This document shows positions 55,431 to 64,000 of a DNA stretch of 64,000 nucleotides, piece after piece. This DNA comes from Casuarius casuarius (Eukaryota; Chordata; Aves; Casuariiformes; Casuariidae), in contig PTFA01000160.1 in NCBI GenBank assembly GCA_003342895.1, positions 908,849 to 972,848 of the forward strand, in the 5' to 3' direction. The position numbers were made by a program, and so were the translations under genes. Below the pieces are notes generated by a model that saw only the letters and a program-made list of their open reading frames with translations, was not told where the DNA came from and searched no databases. Positions within the stretch are counted from its first letter, which is position 1. Every line of letters starts with the position of its first letter.

Positions 55431-56699
55431 ACACCGAACACTCCGGGATCTCCGCTGCTCTTGGGCAGACCTGCTGTCGGGGTGCAGTGCGATGGGAGGG
55501 GGACGGTGCGAAGGGTTTCGACACCCCAGGTCTCTGCCTCTGCACGGGTGCAGGCGAGGCGAGGGGGGTTTAGGAGCACGGTCCTGCTTGGACATGTCGT
55601 GCCTGCGAGGGTCTCCGGCCCAGCGCTGGCTCCAGGGTCTGGAGAAAGCCGCCGCTCTGGAGCAATTAGGTGAGGCGAGTATGTGACACAAATTTGGTTC
55701 TGTCTCATCACGTTAAGGGAAACTTTTCAGCTTAGCAGGTAGCGCATTGGCCTTGGAACGGAAGATTTTTCCTGGAGCTGCAGCTCGGGGCTGCTGCTGA
55801 TCCAGCAGATCCGAAGCCACACACACCCCTGCCGGGCTGGGCGTCCCCCCGGCTCGCTCTGCATCCATCCGGGCTGGGCCGGGCAGGTCCGGTCGGGATC
55901 CGTCTCTGTCCGGCACCCCAGGGAGATGGGAGGAATTTGGCCCCACAGTCTGTACCTGGTGGCCCCCCCTTGCCAATGCGGGAGCTGCTCGGGGTAGCTG
56001 CGTATCGTGGGGTTGCCCAGAAGCAGCCGGGAAGCCCTCCGGACCCCCCGTCCCGGCTGCCTGCAGCCCGGCCCCGAGCTGTGCTGCTCCTGGGAGGGTT
56101 ACTGGGGGTCTGGGACCACTTAAATAACTCCCGACGGTGCTTTCATCAGGCCCCTCAGCTCCAGGGCCTCAGGCAGCTCCGCAGACAGTGACGCGAGGAT
56201 GAGCTTTCCGAGGGCTCTGCCGCCCCGACCCCCGGTCTGCAGCAGGACCGGCTCGGACGGGGGAGAGATGCTGGAGCTACAGGACTTCGCTACCGGCGGG
56301 GCGGCACCAGCTGCGCGGAGACAGCAAGGAGAAGAGCAGCAGCTGCGGGGTCTTCGGGAACCTCCCCACGGAGTGGGAAGAGGCCGTGCTACAACAGGAA
56401 TAATGAGCAAAACCTCAGGGTCTTGGTGGAGATCATTTTAACCCCAGATGAAGCTCTGGTCAGAGCACAGGTTCAGCTTGTAGGAGGGACTACGGGGCCG
56501 TGTGGTGTCCCCCGACACCCAGGAGGGGACCGGCACACGAGCCTGACCCGCGCGGGCGGTGGAGGCACGGCCGCCTGCCCAGCAACAGGGGCTGTTCGCC
56601 GGCACCTGTGCAGATAACGCGTTCCCCTTGCAAGGGACTTCCTGGCCCCTCTCCGCCTTGAAAGTCGATACCGGAGGCAGCGGCCGAGGATTTCAGCTG
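55431..56699. other. GC-rich stretch without a gene
   Basis: CpG-containing DNA with frames in many phases. 'tagcaggtagcgcattggcc' near 55734 looks like a tRNA A-box, but no B box follows, so no tRNA or SINE is called. Confidence 0.5.
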
Positions 56700-57000
56700 C
56701 GAGACCCAAGCCAAACCACGCCGACATTGTATATACTGTTCATTATGGTAATGGTGCAGAAAATCCCCCTAGAAAGCAGGTAAGATATGAGCTTTCCCTA
56801 CTGGACTTTTAAATAAACAACTGCACAGAGCCAGGGCTAGGAGCAGGAATGAAAGTAAAGGGAAGTTGGAATGAAATCCTCCTCTTTTCTCCATCCTCCT
56901 CTGCTTTTTTTCACTGATGACATTTACTCTGCTTAATAAAAAGAGAATTTATGTTTGACTCCCATAATGGTGCCTTTTAATCTCTGAGACCTCGATACTT
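56700..57000. promoter_or_regulatory. Candidate conserved block; possible splice donor
   Basis: 'gtatatactgttcattatgg' and 'taatggtgcagaaaatcccc' lead to CAG/GTAAGA (GT at 56780). 'gcttaataaaaagagaattt' and 'cccataatggtgcc' follow. A plus frame ends right at the donor region but has no recognised domain. An untranslated exon end or a non-coding conserved element are both possible. Confidence 0.28.
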
Positions 57001-57005
57001 TAGAA

Positions 57006-57027
57006 GTGTGTGTGTGCGTGTGTGCGC
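57006..57027 (+). repeat. (TG)n/(CG) microsatellite
   Basis: GTGTGTGTGTGCGTGTGTGC followed by GC. A Z-DNA-prone alternating tract. Confidence 0.85.
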
Positions 57028-57089
57028 AGAAGCGCCTGTCTCCGTCCAAGCCGGGGGAGGAGAGGCGACCAGGAGGGGGGCAAGGGGAA

Positions 57090-57430
57090 TTGCCGCTGTG
57101 AAATGGAGCATTGCAAACAACTTTATGAACCGCAGTTAACCCCTTGCAGCCAGCGGGCCCGGGCCCAGCCCCGGCCTGGAGTGCTAATTGCAAAGGGCTG
57201 GGACGGCTCAGCGCGTTTCGGGCATCTCTGGGTTTGAACATCGCAGACGGCTTCAGAGAGCTGCTACCGCGCTGAGTAATCGCCGGGGCTCTGCAGGCTG
57301 CCCCGAGCGTCTCTCCAAACTGATTATCACTTCTGGGAGGAGGAAGCGACAGAAGCCCCTTTAAATGCAACATCGAAGTTTCCATTAGCGACATCCCTGC
57401 ACTAGCCGGCGCTGATCGGCTCCAGATGGG
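57090..57430. promoter_or_regulatory. Candidate enhancer-like block beside a CpG-rich patch
   Basis: It includes 'ggagcattgcaaacaacttt', 'ccgcagttaacccc', 'gctgagtaatcgcc', 'aactgattatcacttctggg' and 'gtttccattagcgacatcc'. Homeodomain-type cores alternate with CpG-containing sequence up to the patch at 57.45 kb. Confidence 0.33.
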
Positions 57431-57439
57431 ATGTCAGGC

Positions 57440-57690
57440 TCCAATTATTGCCTCTTGCCGCGGAGGGAGCGGGGGGCTGGCGGGCCGGTGCGAGGCGCGG
57501 GGCCGGGGCTCGCGGGGCCGCCGAGGACGGGGTGCCGCAGGTGGAGTGAGGGGCCGTGGACCACCGCAGCCCCTGCCATCACCGGCACCGGCACCGGCCC
57601 CGACGGGCTCGGGTGCACGGGGGAGCGAGCCGGCTGCAGGGCAGTGCGCGAGCCCTCAGCAGCCGGCGGGAATGCCGCAGCGCTCCGCAG
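57440..57690. promoter_or_regulatory. CpG-rich patch (orphan island candidate)
   Basis: Dense CpG and G-runs, including 'accggcaccggcaccggccc' (a short CACCGG repeat). All frames are open, so the overlapping open frames mean nothing. No exon or start region is recognised. Confidence 0.45.
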
Positions 57691-58074
57691 CCTTTTCTGC
57701 TTAAAAATAAAAAAGAACTGAGTTTACTACTGATGCCTGTCCTAAGGATGCAAATCCATTCCTATCTTAAAGACTAAGAACTAGGGCAAGGAGAAGATTA
57801 TCCCACCGCGAGCCAGCGGCAGCGTGGAAACCGCATCCCTGCCCCTCCGCAGCGCCCGTTCCCCGCTGCCGGCGGGATTTTAGCAGAAGAGAGCTTCAGA
57901 CCCAGCTCTCCTCCGAAGCTGTCCCAGAAGCGATGCTGTCCCGGAGCAAGGCCGGGCTTTGGCGTGCCGCGGGCGGCTGCCCAGGCTGGTCCCAGCCTGG
58001 GGGTGGCGGGTCCCTGGGCCGCGCCGGGGCTCCCAGGGCCACGCTGATTGATGGCTCTGCAAGCAGCGCTGACG
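57691..58074. other. No gene seen
   Basis: Mixed composition; nothing recognised. Confidence 0.55.
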
Positions 58075-58170
58075 TCCCCCTGGAAAAGAGAGTTTCTGTT
58101 TACCCAATTAGAGCTAAAAATGTTATCTCATTTATTCTGGGGGCGGCAGCATGTAAGAATTAATTTTCCA
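58075..58170. promoter_or_regulatory. Short AT-rich candidate conserved block
   Basis: 'tacccaattagagctaaaaa', 'tgttatctcatttattctgg' and 'gtaagaattaattttccagg' place CAATTAG, a GATA core (complement of TTATCT) and TTAATT within 80 bp, between CpG-rich stretches. Confidence 0.3.
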
Positions 58171-59612
58171 GGGTATTTCCCGTGGCGTTTTCCCCCAGGG
58201 CTGCTCTCGGAGCGGCTCTCGTCAGGCGGGACGCACGGGCGAGCGAGAGCAGGTCTGGTGTTTCTTGCCGAGGTCCCAGGCGCGGTGTTTTCTTTGGCTC
58301 TGGGAACCGTCCATTTAAAGTGGATTGCGGCTGGAGAATGACAGGGGTCCAGTGACAAATTTTCAACATTATTTAAAAATTAAGGCAGCAAGCGAAAAGG
58401 TCAAGTCCTAACGCCAGCGCTGAGGGATGCAGCGGCAGAGGGGAGGGACGCCGCGGGTGCTGCTGCTCCCACTTGCTCAGGGGCCAGAGATCTGGAAGGA
58501 AAATCGCACCCAAGCTCCTCCGCTCTCTCCGGAGCATCTTGTGGGGTGAATCAGGGAGCAGGAATGGCAGCGTGGCACCGGGGACGCTGGCGGGCGGCTC
58601 CGCAGCGGAGCAGCCTGGTGTCGGCACAGCCCGGGACCGGCATCGAGGCAGAGCTGCTACCTCCTCGCCAAAGGTCAGCAGAGTTGGGGGGGGAGGGATA
58701 ATTGATGAAATGAAAAATAATTCAGCTTGGATCACTGCCAAATTTCTGTTTTTTCCATGCTTGGTGATGTTTTGCAGTTATTTCATCCGTTTTAAACATT
58801 TTTCTTCTTTCTGAGATGTGCCCTCAAATTTTACCTGAAAAATGCCACCTGCGGGACAGAAAGCCAGAGGGCTTTGCTCTGGCGATGCGAGGCGAAAGCT
58901 TCTAGGTTTTTTCTGAAATGCAGAGCATTTTCTGGAAAGGGCTGTACGCGAGAGCCTCCCGGGAAGGCGACGTCCCCAGCAGCTCGTGGGGACGAGGGGA
59001 CCCCGCAGACCACGGCTGCGTCCCCATGGGCCGCAGCTCGATGCCCACCTCCCGCCGGCCCCGCGCTGCCCTGGAGCCGCACGGACCCTCCGCCGGGACC
59101 ACCCAGCAGTGCCCCTCTGCTCCAGCTCCCTCCGACCCGTCGCACCGGCCGAGCTGCTCCTCTCGCCCTCGCCTCCCCTCGGCGAGTCTTTCGGGATGGG
59201 AAACGCGCTCTTCTTCCAGCTTCGGCAATCAGGATTACGAGTGTTTTTCCTGGCACCTTTAATTCAGAGCCACAGACAAAGCAGGTCTGATGAGCTCCGA
59301 TGAGCTATTCAAGAGGCTTCGGAGGGTCCTGGGGAAACATCATGCCGAAAATTTCCATACCTCCACATTCGGAGGGCAGGAGGAGAGGAGTCCGAGGAGG
59401 TCGCTCGTCCCAGCTGCCCCCCTGGGAAGCTCGGTCCCCCTGACTTGCCTCTTTTCTGGCCAAGTCCTGGCCCTCGTCCTCTCCATGCACTTTCTTTCCT
59501 TGCAATCAAGAGAGGCGGATGAGCAAGCGAAACGCGGTTACCAAGCGTTACGATCCTTAGCAGTGCTCTCGGCGCTGTGTAACCTGCAGCGGGTGACCAG
59601 CTCTGCTGCCAC
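58171..59612. other. No gene seen; CpG-rich at 58940-59220
   Basis: CpG-dense DNA at 58940-59220 with frames on both strands of up to about 140 codons and no recognisable product. An AT-rich interval at 58690-58840 separates it from the preceding GC-rich part. Confidence 0.5.
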
Positions 59613-59772
59613 GGATGCAGGGATGCAGGGACACGGGGATGCAGGGACATAGGGACATGGGGATGCAGGGACATGGGGACACAGGGACACAGGGATGCAG
59701 GGATGCAGGGACACAGGGACATGGGGATGCAGGGACACAGGGATGCAGGGACACAGGGACGCAGGGACACGG
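59613..59772 (+). repeat. Minisatellite, 8-bp unit x 20
   Basis: Exactly twenty consecutive 8-bp units of the form GGAYRYRG. Main types are GGATGCAG, GGACACAG, GGACATGG and GGACACGG, plus single GGACATAG and GGACGCAG variants. The mixed order suggests repeated slippage or gene conversion rather than one expansion. Because 8 is not a multiple of 3, all frames read through, and the minus strand has no stop. This explains the roughly 210-codon minus-strand frames here, which are artefacts. Confidence 0.95.
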
Positions 59773-61414
59773 GCTGTCCCTGCTGCTGCTGCAGCCTGGC
59801 CGCTGCTGTTCCCACCCGCAGGAACGGGGGCGAGCGCCCGCTCTGCCGATGCCGATGCTGATGCACGCATGGAAAATGAGCACACAGACCGCGCCGAGCG
59901 CGTGTGCACACACGAGTGCTTCCACAGACACATTGCCTGGGCAATAATCCCCCCCTGCTGTTTTCTTTCCTTGATCAAAGCCCAGACGTGAGGGAAGTCC
60001 ATCTGTGAAAGATTGAGCCATGCGCTTTTTGCAAAGGTATATGGGCTGGCAGCGAAATTTCTCTGACAAGTCCAACCGGGAAAAATGGAGAAATGAAAGC
60101 CTGTAAGATGTGCGCATTTCCCAGATGACTGGTGATGTGTGTGGGTAACATATGGGCAGTCTGTGCCCACTGTCCCACAAAACATGCTGATTTTACACTT
60201 GGATTTCTCAGATTCCCTGACAGCTTTGCAGACCGGCTCCGACAGGCGGGTATTAAATTCCGTTCAATTATATTGCTGTGTGCGCCGGGTCCGGAGCCGG
60301 TGGGAGGCAGGGGACCCTCGGCACAGCGGGGCTGCCGGCGTGGGGGGCACGCTCCGGCCGGGCGCCCCGCTTTCCAGGAGCTGGGGAAACGGGGGAGCCA
60401 CAAGCATCGCATCCAAACTCGAAACAGCTTGCAGGAATGTGAATTTTTTTGCTTTTTTGCCGTTAAGTATTTCTATTTTTCATGGATTTTGCAGTTCTTG
60501 CTGGGACTGAAATAGCACAAAAGTTGCTTCCCCTCCAGCTGCCAGCCTCGCTCTGCAGGCTGCCAATAAGCTCTAGGACAAGAGAGTGACTTGTTCCTGG
60601 GGAAAAACTGCTCCCTCTAAGCTGTGCTACTCATTTCCACCCTGGCATTTTTATCTTGGTGCTGGCAGGGCGGGGGAAGGATAAAGATATCACCAGATAG
60701 CAAGGCGTAAGTCTCTTTCTCACCCACTGGGCTGCTGGGAGCCAGCCTCCGTGTGCCACCGGGCCGCCTCCCTGCAGCCTGCCTCGCTTCTTGCTTTTTC
60801 AAGGATCACAAGCCCAAGAAAACGGTATTACTGGTGAGTCCCCAGGCCCGCCTGGACACCTCCCCAGGCTCTCACAGGGCCGAAGGCAGATTGTCGGGTA
60901 ATATATACAGAAATCACAGCACAGGATAAGCTTCACTCATTTGCCCTCCGATTTAGGAACTCCCTGAGCAGCAATAGCATCCCGAGCGCTGCATCTAACC
61001 GCCGGGGATGGACCCCCCTCCCAGGGACCTGCCTAACACCTCCCTGAGCCTCTCTGTAGCTGTGCCTCCACATCCCACGGCACTGACTCCCAAACGGTGA
61101 TCTCACCTTTCTGGGAAAAGTCACTTTATTAATCCTCAGGGCCTGTAGAGAAAGCGTGTGGCTTACAGGCAAGGCACAGGGCAGTGTCTTCCCCACCTGG
61201 GCCCTTGGGCTCATCCCGACATGGGGAAAAGGAGGATTTTGTGCACTGACTTTGTACCACGGTTTCTTGCTCTGCAAAATAAGCTTGCTTCTGACCCAGG
61301 AAAGGGAAAACAGAGAAGCAGGGCTGGCAATATTTTTGTTCCCTGTTTCCCGCACCCCCTCAAAACCAGTACCATACAGGGAACCATGAAAGTGCTGAGA
61401 CCCAGTGAGATGAA
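59773..61414. other. No gene seen
   Basis: It includes a short AT-rich section at 60430-60490 and a CpG-rich spot at 60285-60370. The 265-codon minus frame (60933-61730) runs through a MIR relic and has no domain, so it is rejected as a gene. Confidence 0.5.
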
Positions 61415-61497
61415 ATAAATTGGCCAAACTCATACTGTGACTCAGGGGCCAAGCTGGGATCAGGTCCCAGGGACTGAGTCTAAGCCCTAAGGACCAT
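61415..61497 (-). mobile_element. MIR-type SINE fragment, antisense
   Basis: 'ttggccaaactcatactgtg', 'actcaggggccaagctggga', 'tcaggtcccagggactgagt' and 'ctaagccctaagg' follow the MIR reverse complement ('ttgcccaaggtcacacagc', 'gtggcagagctgggattcg', 'aacccaggtctgtctgactc', 'caaagcccgtgctc'). It covers the tRNA-related head and part of the core. Confidence 0.75.
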
Positions 61498-62029
61498 GCA
61501 GCGCTAATGCTCCCTGGGACCCGCGGCGCGCTCCTCTGCCCCGGCACGCTGCGCAGCCCACGCTCCCGGGGAGGGGAGCCAGCGCGGGGCGCCTGCCCGG
61601 CTCGTGCCCAGCTCTGCGGCCACACGTTCCCCAGCGCTGTTCTCCAAGGGGACGGTACAAGTGCTGCCTGGCTTTTCAGTCTCCAGGGATTTGGCTCGTG
61701 GTGGCTGAAAGGCCTCCAGTGACAGCTCACAGCATCTCTCTATTTAGTGACACTCCACGGTGGCTGGGATCTGCAATCTTCACCTCTGTGACTGCCAAAC
61801 CGGCAGGTCTTGGAGGTGAGAAGCAGTTCTGCCTGGTGATATCAAAGTTTCGCATGATCAAGGAAAGTGCTGATTCTCTTCCAATTGCTTGGAAGCACAG
61901 AAGCAAAAAGCTTGCAGTCAAATTACCAAGGAAGTATCTTACAGAGACACTCTCAATCTGTTCCCTTGAGTGCATCCATCAGAGGCTGAAAATTTTGAGA
62001 ATGGGGAAATAATAGTTGCTTACTCTAGT
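61498..62029. other. No gene seen
   Basis: GC-rich to about 61640, then ordinary. Short frames only. Confidence 0.55.
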
Positions 62030-62310
62030 CTTACATTAACTTGCTAATTCCGGGTATTTGCTGGGCCCCAGGTGGAACTAATGCATGTTCGCCCTATATT
62101 TATTATTATCTGCGTTGTTAAAATATGTACACTAATCCAGTGAATAAGCCTAATTGGGGCTGGCTTTGAAAAGGTTCTGCTCAGCTGCGAGTCTCATTTG
62201 CTTCCGTAGCTGCTGCGACGGGGCGAGCAAACCAGGTAAAACAGAGCACTAATAGAGCTAAGTGGCCTGTTAAGTGCACGTTTCTCCATTTACACATCCC
62301 AGTGCCATCA
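62030..62310. promoter_or_regulatory. AT-rich candidate conserved block
   Basis: Starts near 'cattaacttgctaattccgg', then 'ctatatttattattatctgc', 'gaataagcctaattggggc' and 'gcactaatagagctaagtgg'. There are several TAAT cores and an NKX2-like TAAGTGG. No repeat similarity was recognised. Confidence 0.33.
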
Positions 62311-62739
62311 CCAGCTTAATGTGAGGCTGCCCACTCTCCGGCAGGGAAGCGCCGCGCTCCCGCGGGCTGTTTGCTGGGGGGAGCCATTAGCCCACGCTGT
62401 GGCTGTCCTAACCCCAAGCCAAGGGGCTGTGAGCTAACCGGCGTGGTCAAGCAGTGCCGCCTGCTCCAGAAAGGGTCCCTGCAGCTTGCACATCCCTCCG
62501 GTCTGAGCTGCCTCAGACGTGCCGAGTCTCGGAGAACCGCTGCTGCGTTTCTGTGCGGAAGCTGTGGTTGCATGCACTGCAAATGCACAAAAAGAGCTTT
62601 GGGATCCTTCTGGCGGGAAATGCTGCGGAAATGCAAGTTGTTGCTATTCTCGTAATAGGAAGCTGGTCATTTTCTTGGTGATCAGCATGCAACGTGTGTG
62701 GTGCAGCCCCTTACTGTGTATTCAAACTCTATTTCTATA
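62311..62739. other. No gene seen
   Basis: A plus frame at 62371-62655 is cysteine-rich (several Cys pairs) but lacks regular spacing of a known zinc-binding fold, and frames overlap it. Treated as chance. Confidence 0.45.
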
Positions 62740-63060
62740 CAGAAATATGTTTTTAATACTCCGATGATGGTATCTAATATACAATAATTGTTGTGGCTCA
62801 GTTTTTAAGATGCACTTTAGATTTCCCAGAGCAGTTATTGAATGTGAGTGTGATGCAAATTAAACATTAAAAACATATTTATGGTGGGGTTAGCAGCAGC
62901 TACATAACATTACATACAGAGCAGGCCACGAGAATCAACTAGCCGTCTGGGAGACCTCCGGGAGGATTTGTTGTAAAAGCAATTGGCACATCATTAGCCT
63001 AGAATGCAAATCCTGTTAGATGTGAAGGAAGTGCATGATCAGGCAGATTCTTCACACGCT
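62740..63060. promoter_or_regulatory. AT-rich candidate enhancer with perfect octamer
   Basis: 'ctaatatacaataattgttg' (with ACAATAATTGT, a SOX-like palindromic core), 'gatgcaaattaaacattaaa', 'gcaattggcacatcattagc' and the octamer ATGCAAAT (63004-63011). A second octamer-like ATGCAAAT occurs at about 62853-62860. POU, SOX and homeodomain cores in one 300-bp block are typical of neural or pluripotency-type enhancers; that reading is inference. Confidence 0.4.
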
Positions 63061-64000
63061 AAATCCTAAGGGCTAGGTACCATCTCCGAGCAGGAGACGT
63101 GAAGCTGATGCTGAGGAGGTGGAGGCTGAGAAGTGGTACCAAGCTGTTGACTGCCTTCTCGGTATGTGCAGAAGCTGGTGAAATCCCCTCGGAAGGTGGA
63201 GTGGAGTTACGCAGCCTTCACCTTCCAGCTGCAATGTACCATTTAAGTACGGAGAAGGCTGAAGAAGGGAGCAGGGGTAAGCGGGAGTAAGTATGAGCTA
63301 TTCTGAATAATTCTAATCTTCACTGAGCTTAGCATTAACAGTGAGCCTTGAACAGGTGGATTTGGGAAATTCAAGCCTAAATTTTGTGGCTAGAGCCCAC
63401 TGTTGAGCTATAGAGCCAAAACGTGACTCCACCATGCTGGGCATGAGAATAAAGACAGAGTACCAGCCACGGCGGAGCTCTCTTCTTCTCTCTGCCCTCT
63501 TATTTTCTGTGATCTGCTGTGGCCTGACTGAAGTCCAGTGTGAGGAAAGGCCCCAAGGATGGGTTAGTCAGTCCCGGTGGGGAGAGGGGGCCTCTAGGGC
63601 TCAGCAGACCCATGACCAGAGACAGAGGCGCTGGCAAAGGTGCTGGTCGCTGTGGGTGAATGCCATCGGCAACACAGCAGCACGGCGCTTTTGGGGATTT
63701 CTTTCAGTAAGAGGGAGCCTTTTCTCAAGGCTATGTTCTTCGTAGCTACATATGCTGGAGCGATGGAAATCTGCTGAGTGGGCATAGCTGGGAGGCCGTG
63801 GCAGGGAAGGGAGCAACCTCTCATCCGGCAGCGCTTGTGCCTCAGGTGTGAGCTGAAGTCCTATTGATTTCTAATCAGTGAGCTCATATCCCCCGCGGCT
63901 GCGGTGGGAGAGGGTCAGCGACGGAGAGGAGGATGGAGGAAATCAGCAGTTCGGGTGGTCCCCGAGTGGGACTGACGGAGCCGCTGACAGAGGCTGAGTT
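63061..64000. other. No gene seen to window end
   Basis: Moderate GC, short frames, nothing recognised. The sequence runs off the end without a feature boundary. Confidence 0.6.

Noticed and set aside
55728..55790. tRNA-like A-box 'tagcaggtagcgcattggcc'
   Set aside because: No B box (GGTTCRAATCC) at the required distance and no acceptor-stem pairing.
59309..60185. Three overlapping minus-strand frames of about 207-215 codons with a repetitive Cys/Pro-rich translation
   Set aside because: They are created by the 8-bp minisatellite, which lacks stops in every minus-strand frame.
60933..61730. 265-codon minus-strand open frame
   Set aside because: It runs through a MIR relic, has no recognisable domain and no supporting splice or start context.
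62371..62655. Cysteine-rich plus-strand frame considered as a zinc-finger-like exon
   Set aside because: Cys spacing is irregular and matches no known finger or knot. Other frames overlap, and no splice sites frame it.

Overview
The window looks like nuclear DNA of a land vertebrate, most likely a bird. I see no operon-style packing, no Shine-Dalgarno-led genes and no tRNA or rRNA. The recognisable dispersed repeats are old and degraded: the 3' part of CR1/L3-type LINEs (8.45, 22.37 and 23.09 kb), MIR/CORE-type SINEs (10.2, 17.4, 18.5, 18.7, 34.2, 49.6 and 61.4 kb) and tRNA-headed SINE fragments (10.6 and 46.8 kb). No Alu, L1 or young full-length CR1 was recognised. Low repeat content, CR1-type LINEs and many CpG-rich patches fit an avian chromosome. 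A crocodilian or turtle is less likely but not excluded. These calls rest on recalled consensus sequences, not a database search.

I found no protein-coding gene that I can defend. The long open frames (up to about 340 codons) all lie in GC-rich DNA where stop codons are rare. They overlap each other in several frames and on both strands, and none has a domain or family I recognise. The window therefore reads as intergenic or long-intron sequence. Undetected short exons or a long non-coding RNA remain possible.

Layout: 1-6.4 kb alternates CpG-rich patches with short AT-rich blocks carrying homeodomain and CRE-type motifs. 8.4-10.7 kb holds a CR1 relic and a MIR/SINE cluster. 12.3-14.8 kb is AT-richer, with candidate conserved elements. 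15.6-16.7 kb is CpG-rich. 17.4-23.4 kb is the richest stretch for old transposons, with three SINEs and two opposed CR1 fragments flanking a CpG-rich patch. 24.0-26.3 kb is CpG-rich. 27.6-29.0, 34.7-36.9, 43.8-45.4 and 47.9-49.3 kb hold AT-rich candidate regulatory blocks. 54.4-59.8 kb mixes tandem repeats, an NKX2-like inverted repeat, CpG-rich patches and a 20-copy 8-bp minisatellite. 61.4-63.1 kb has a MIR and two AT-rich enhancer-like blocks.

The overall pattern, with no exons, scattered homeodomain/POU/MEF2/RFX-type motifs and orphan CpG clusters, would fit a regulatory landscape around a developmental gene outside the window. That is inference. Whole-genome alignment and chromatin data would decide it. 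Three isolated N bases (15448, 22228, 24367) show a draft-quality or polymorphism-masked sequence.
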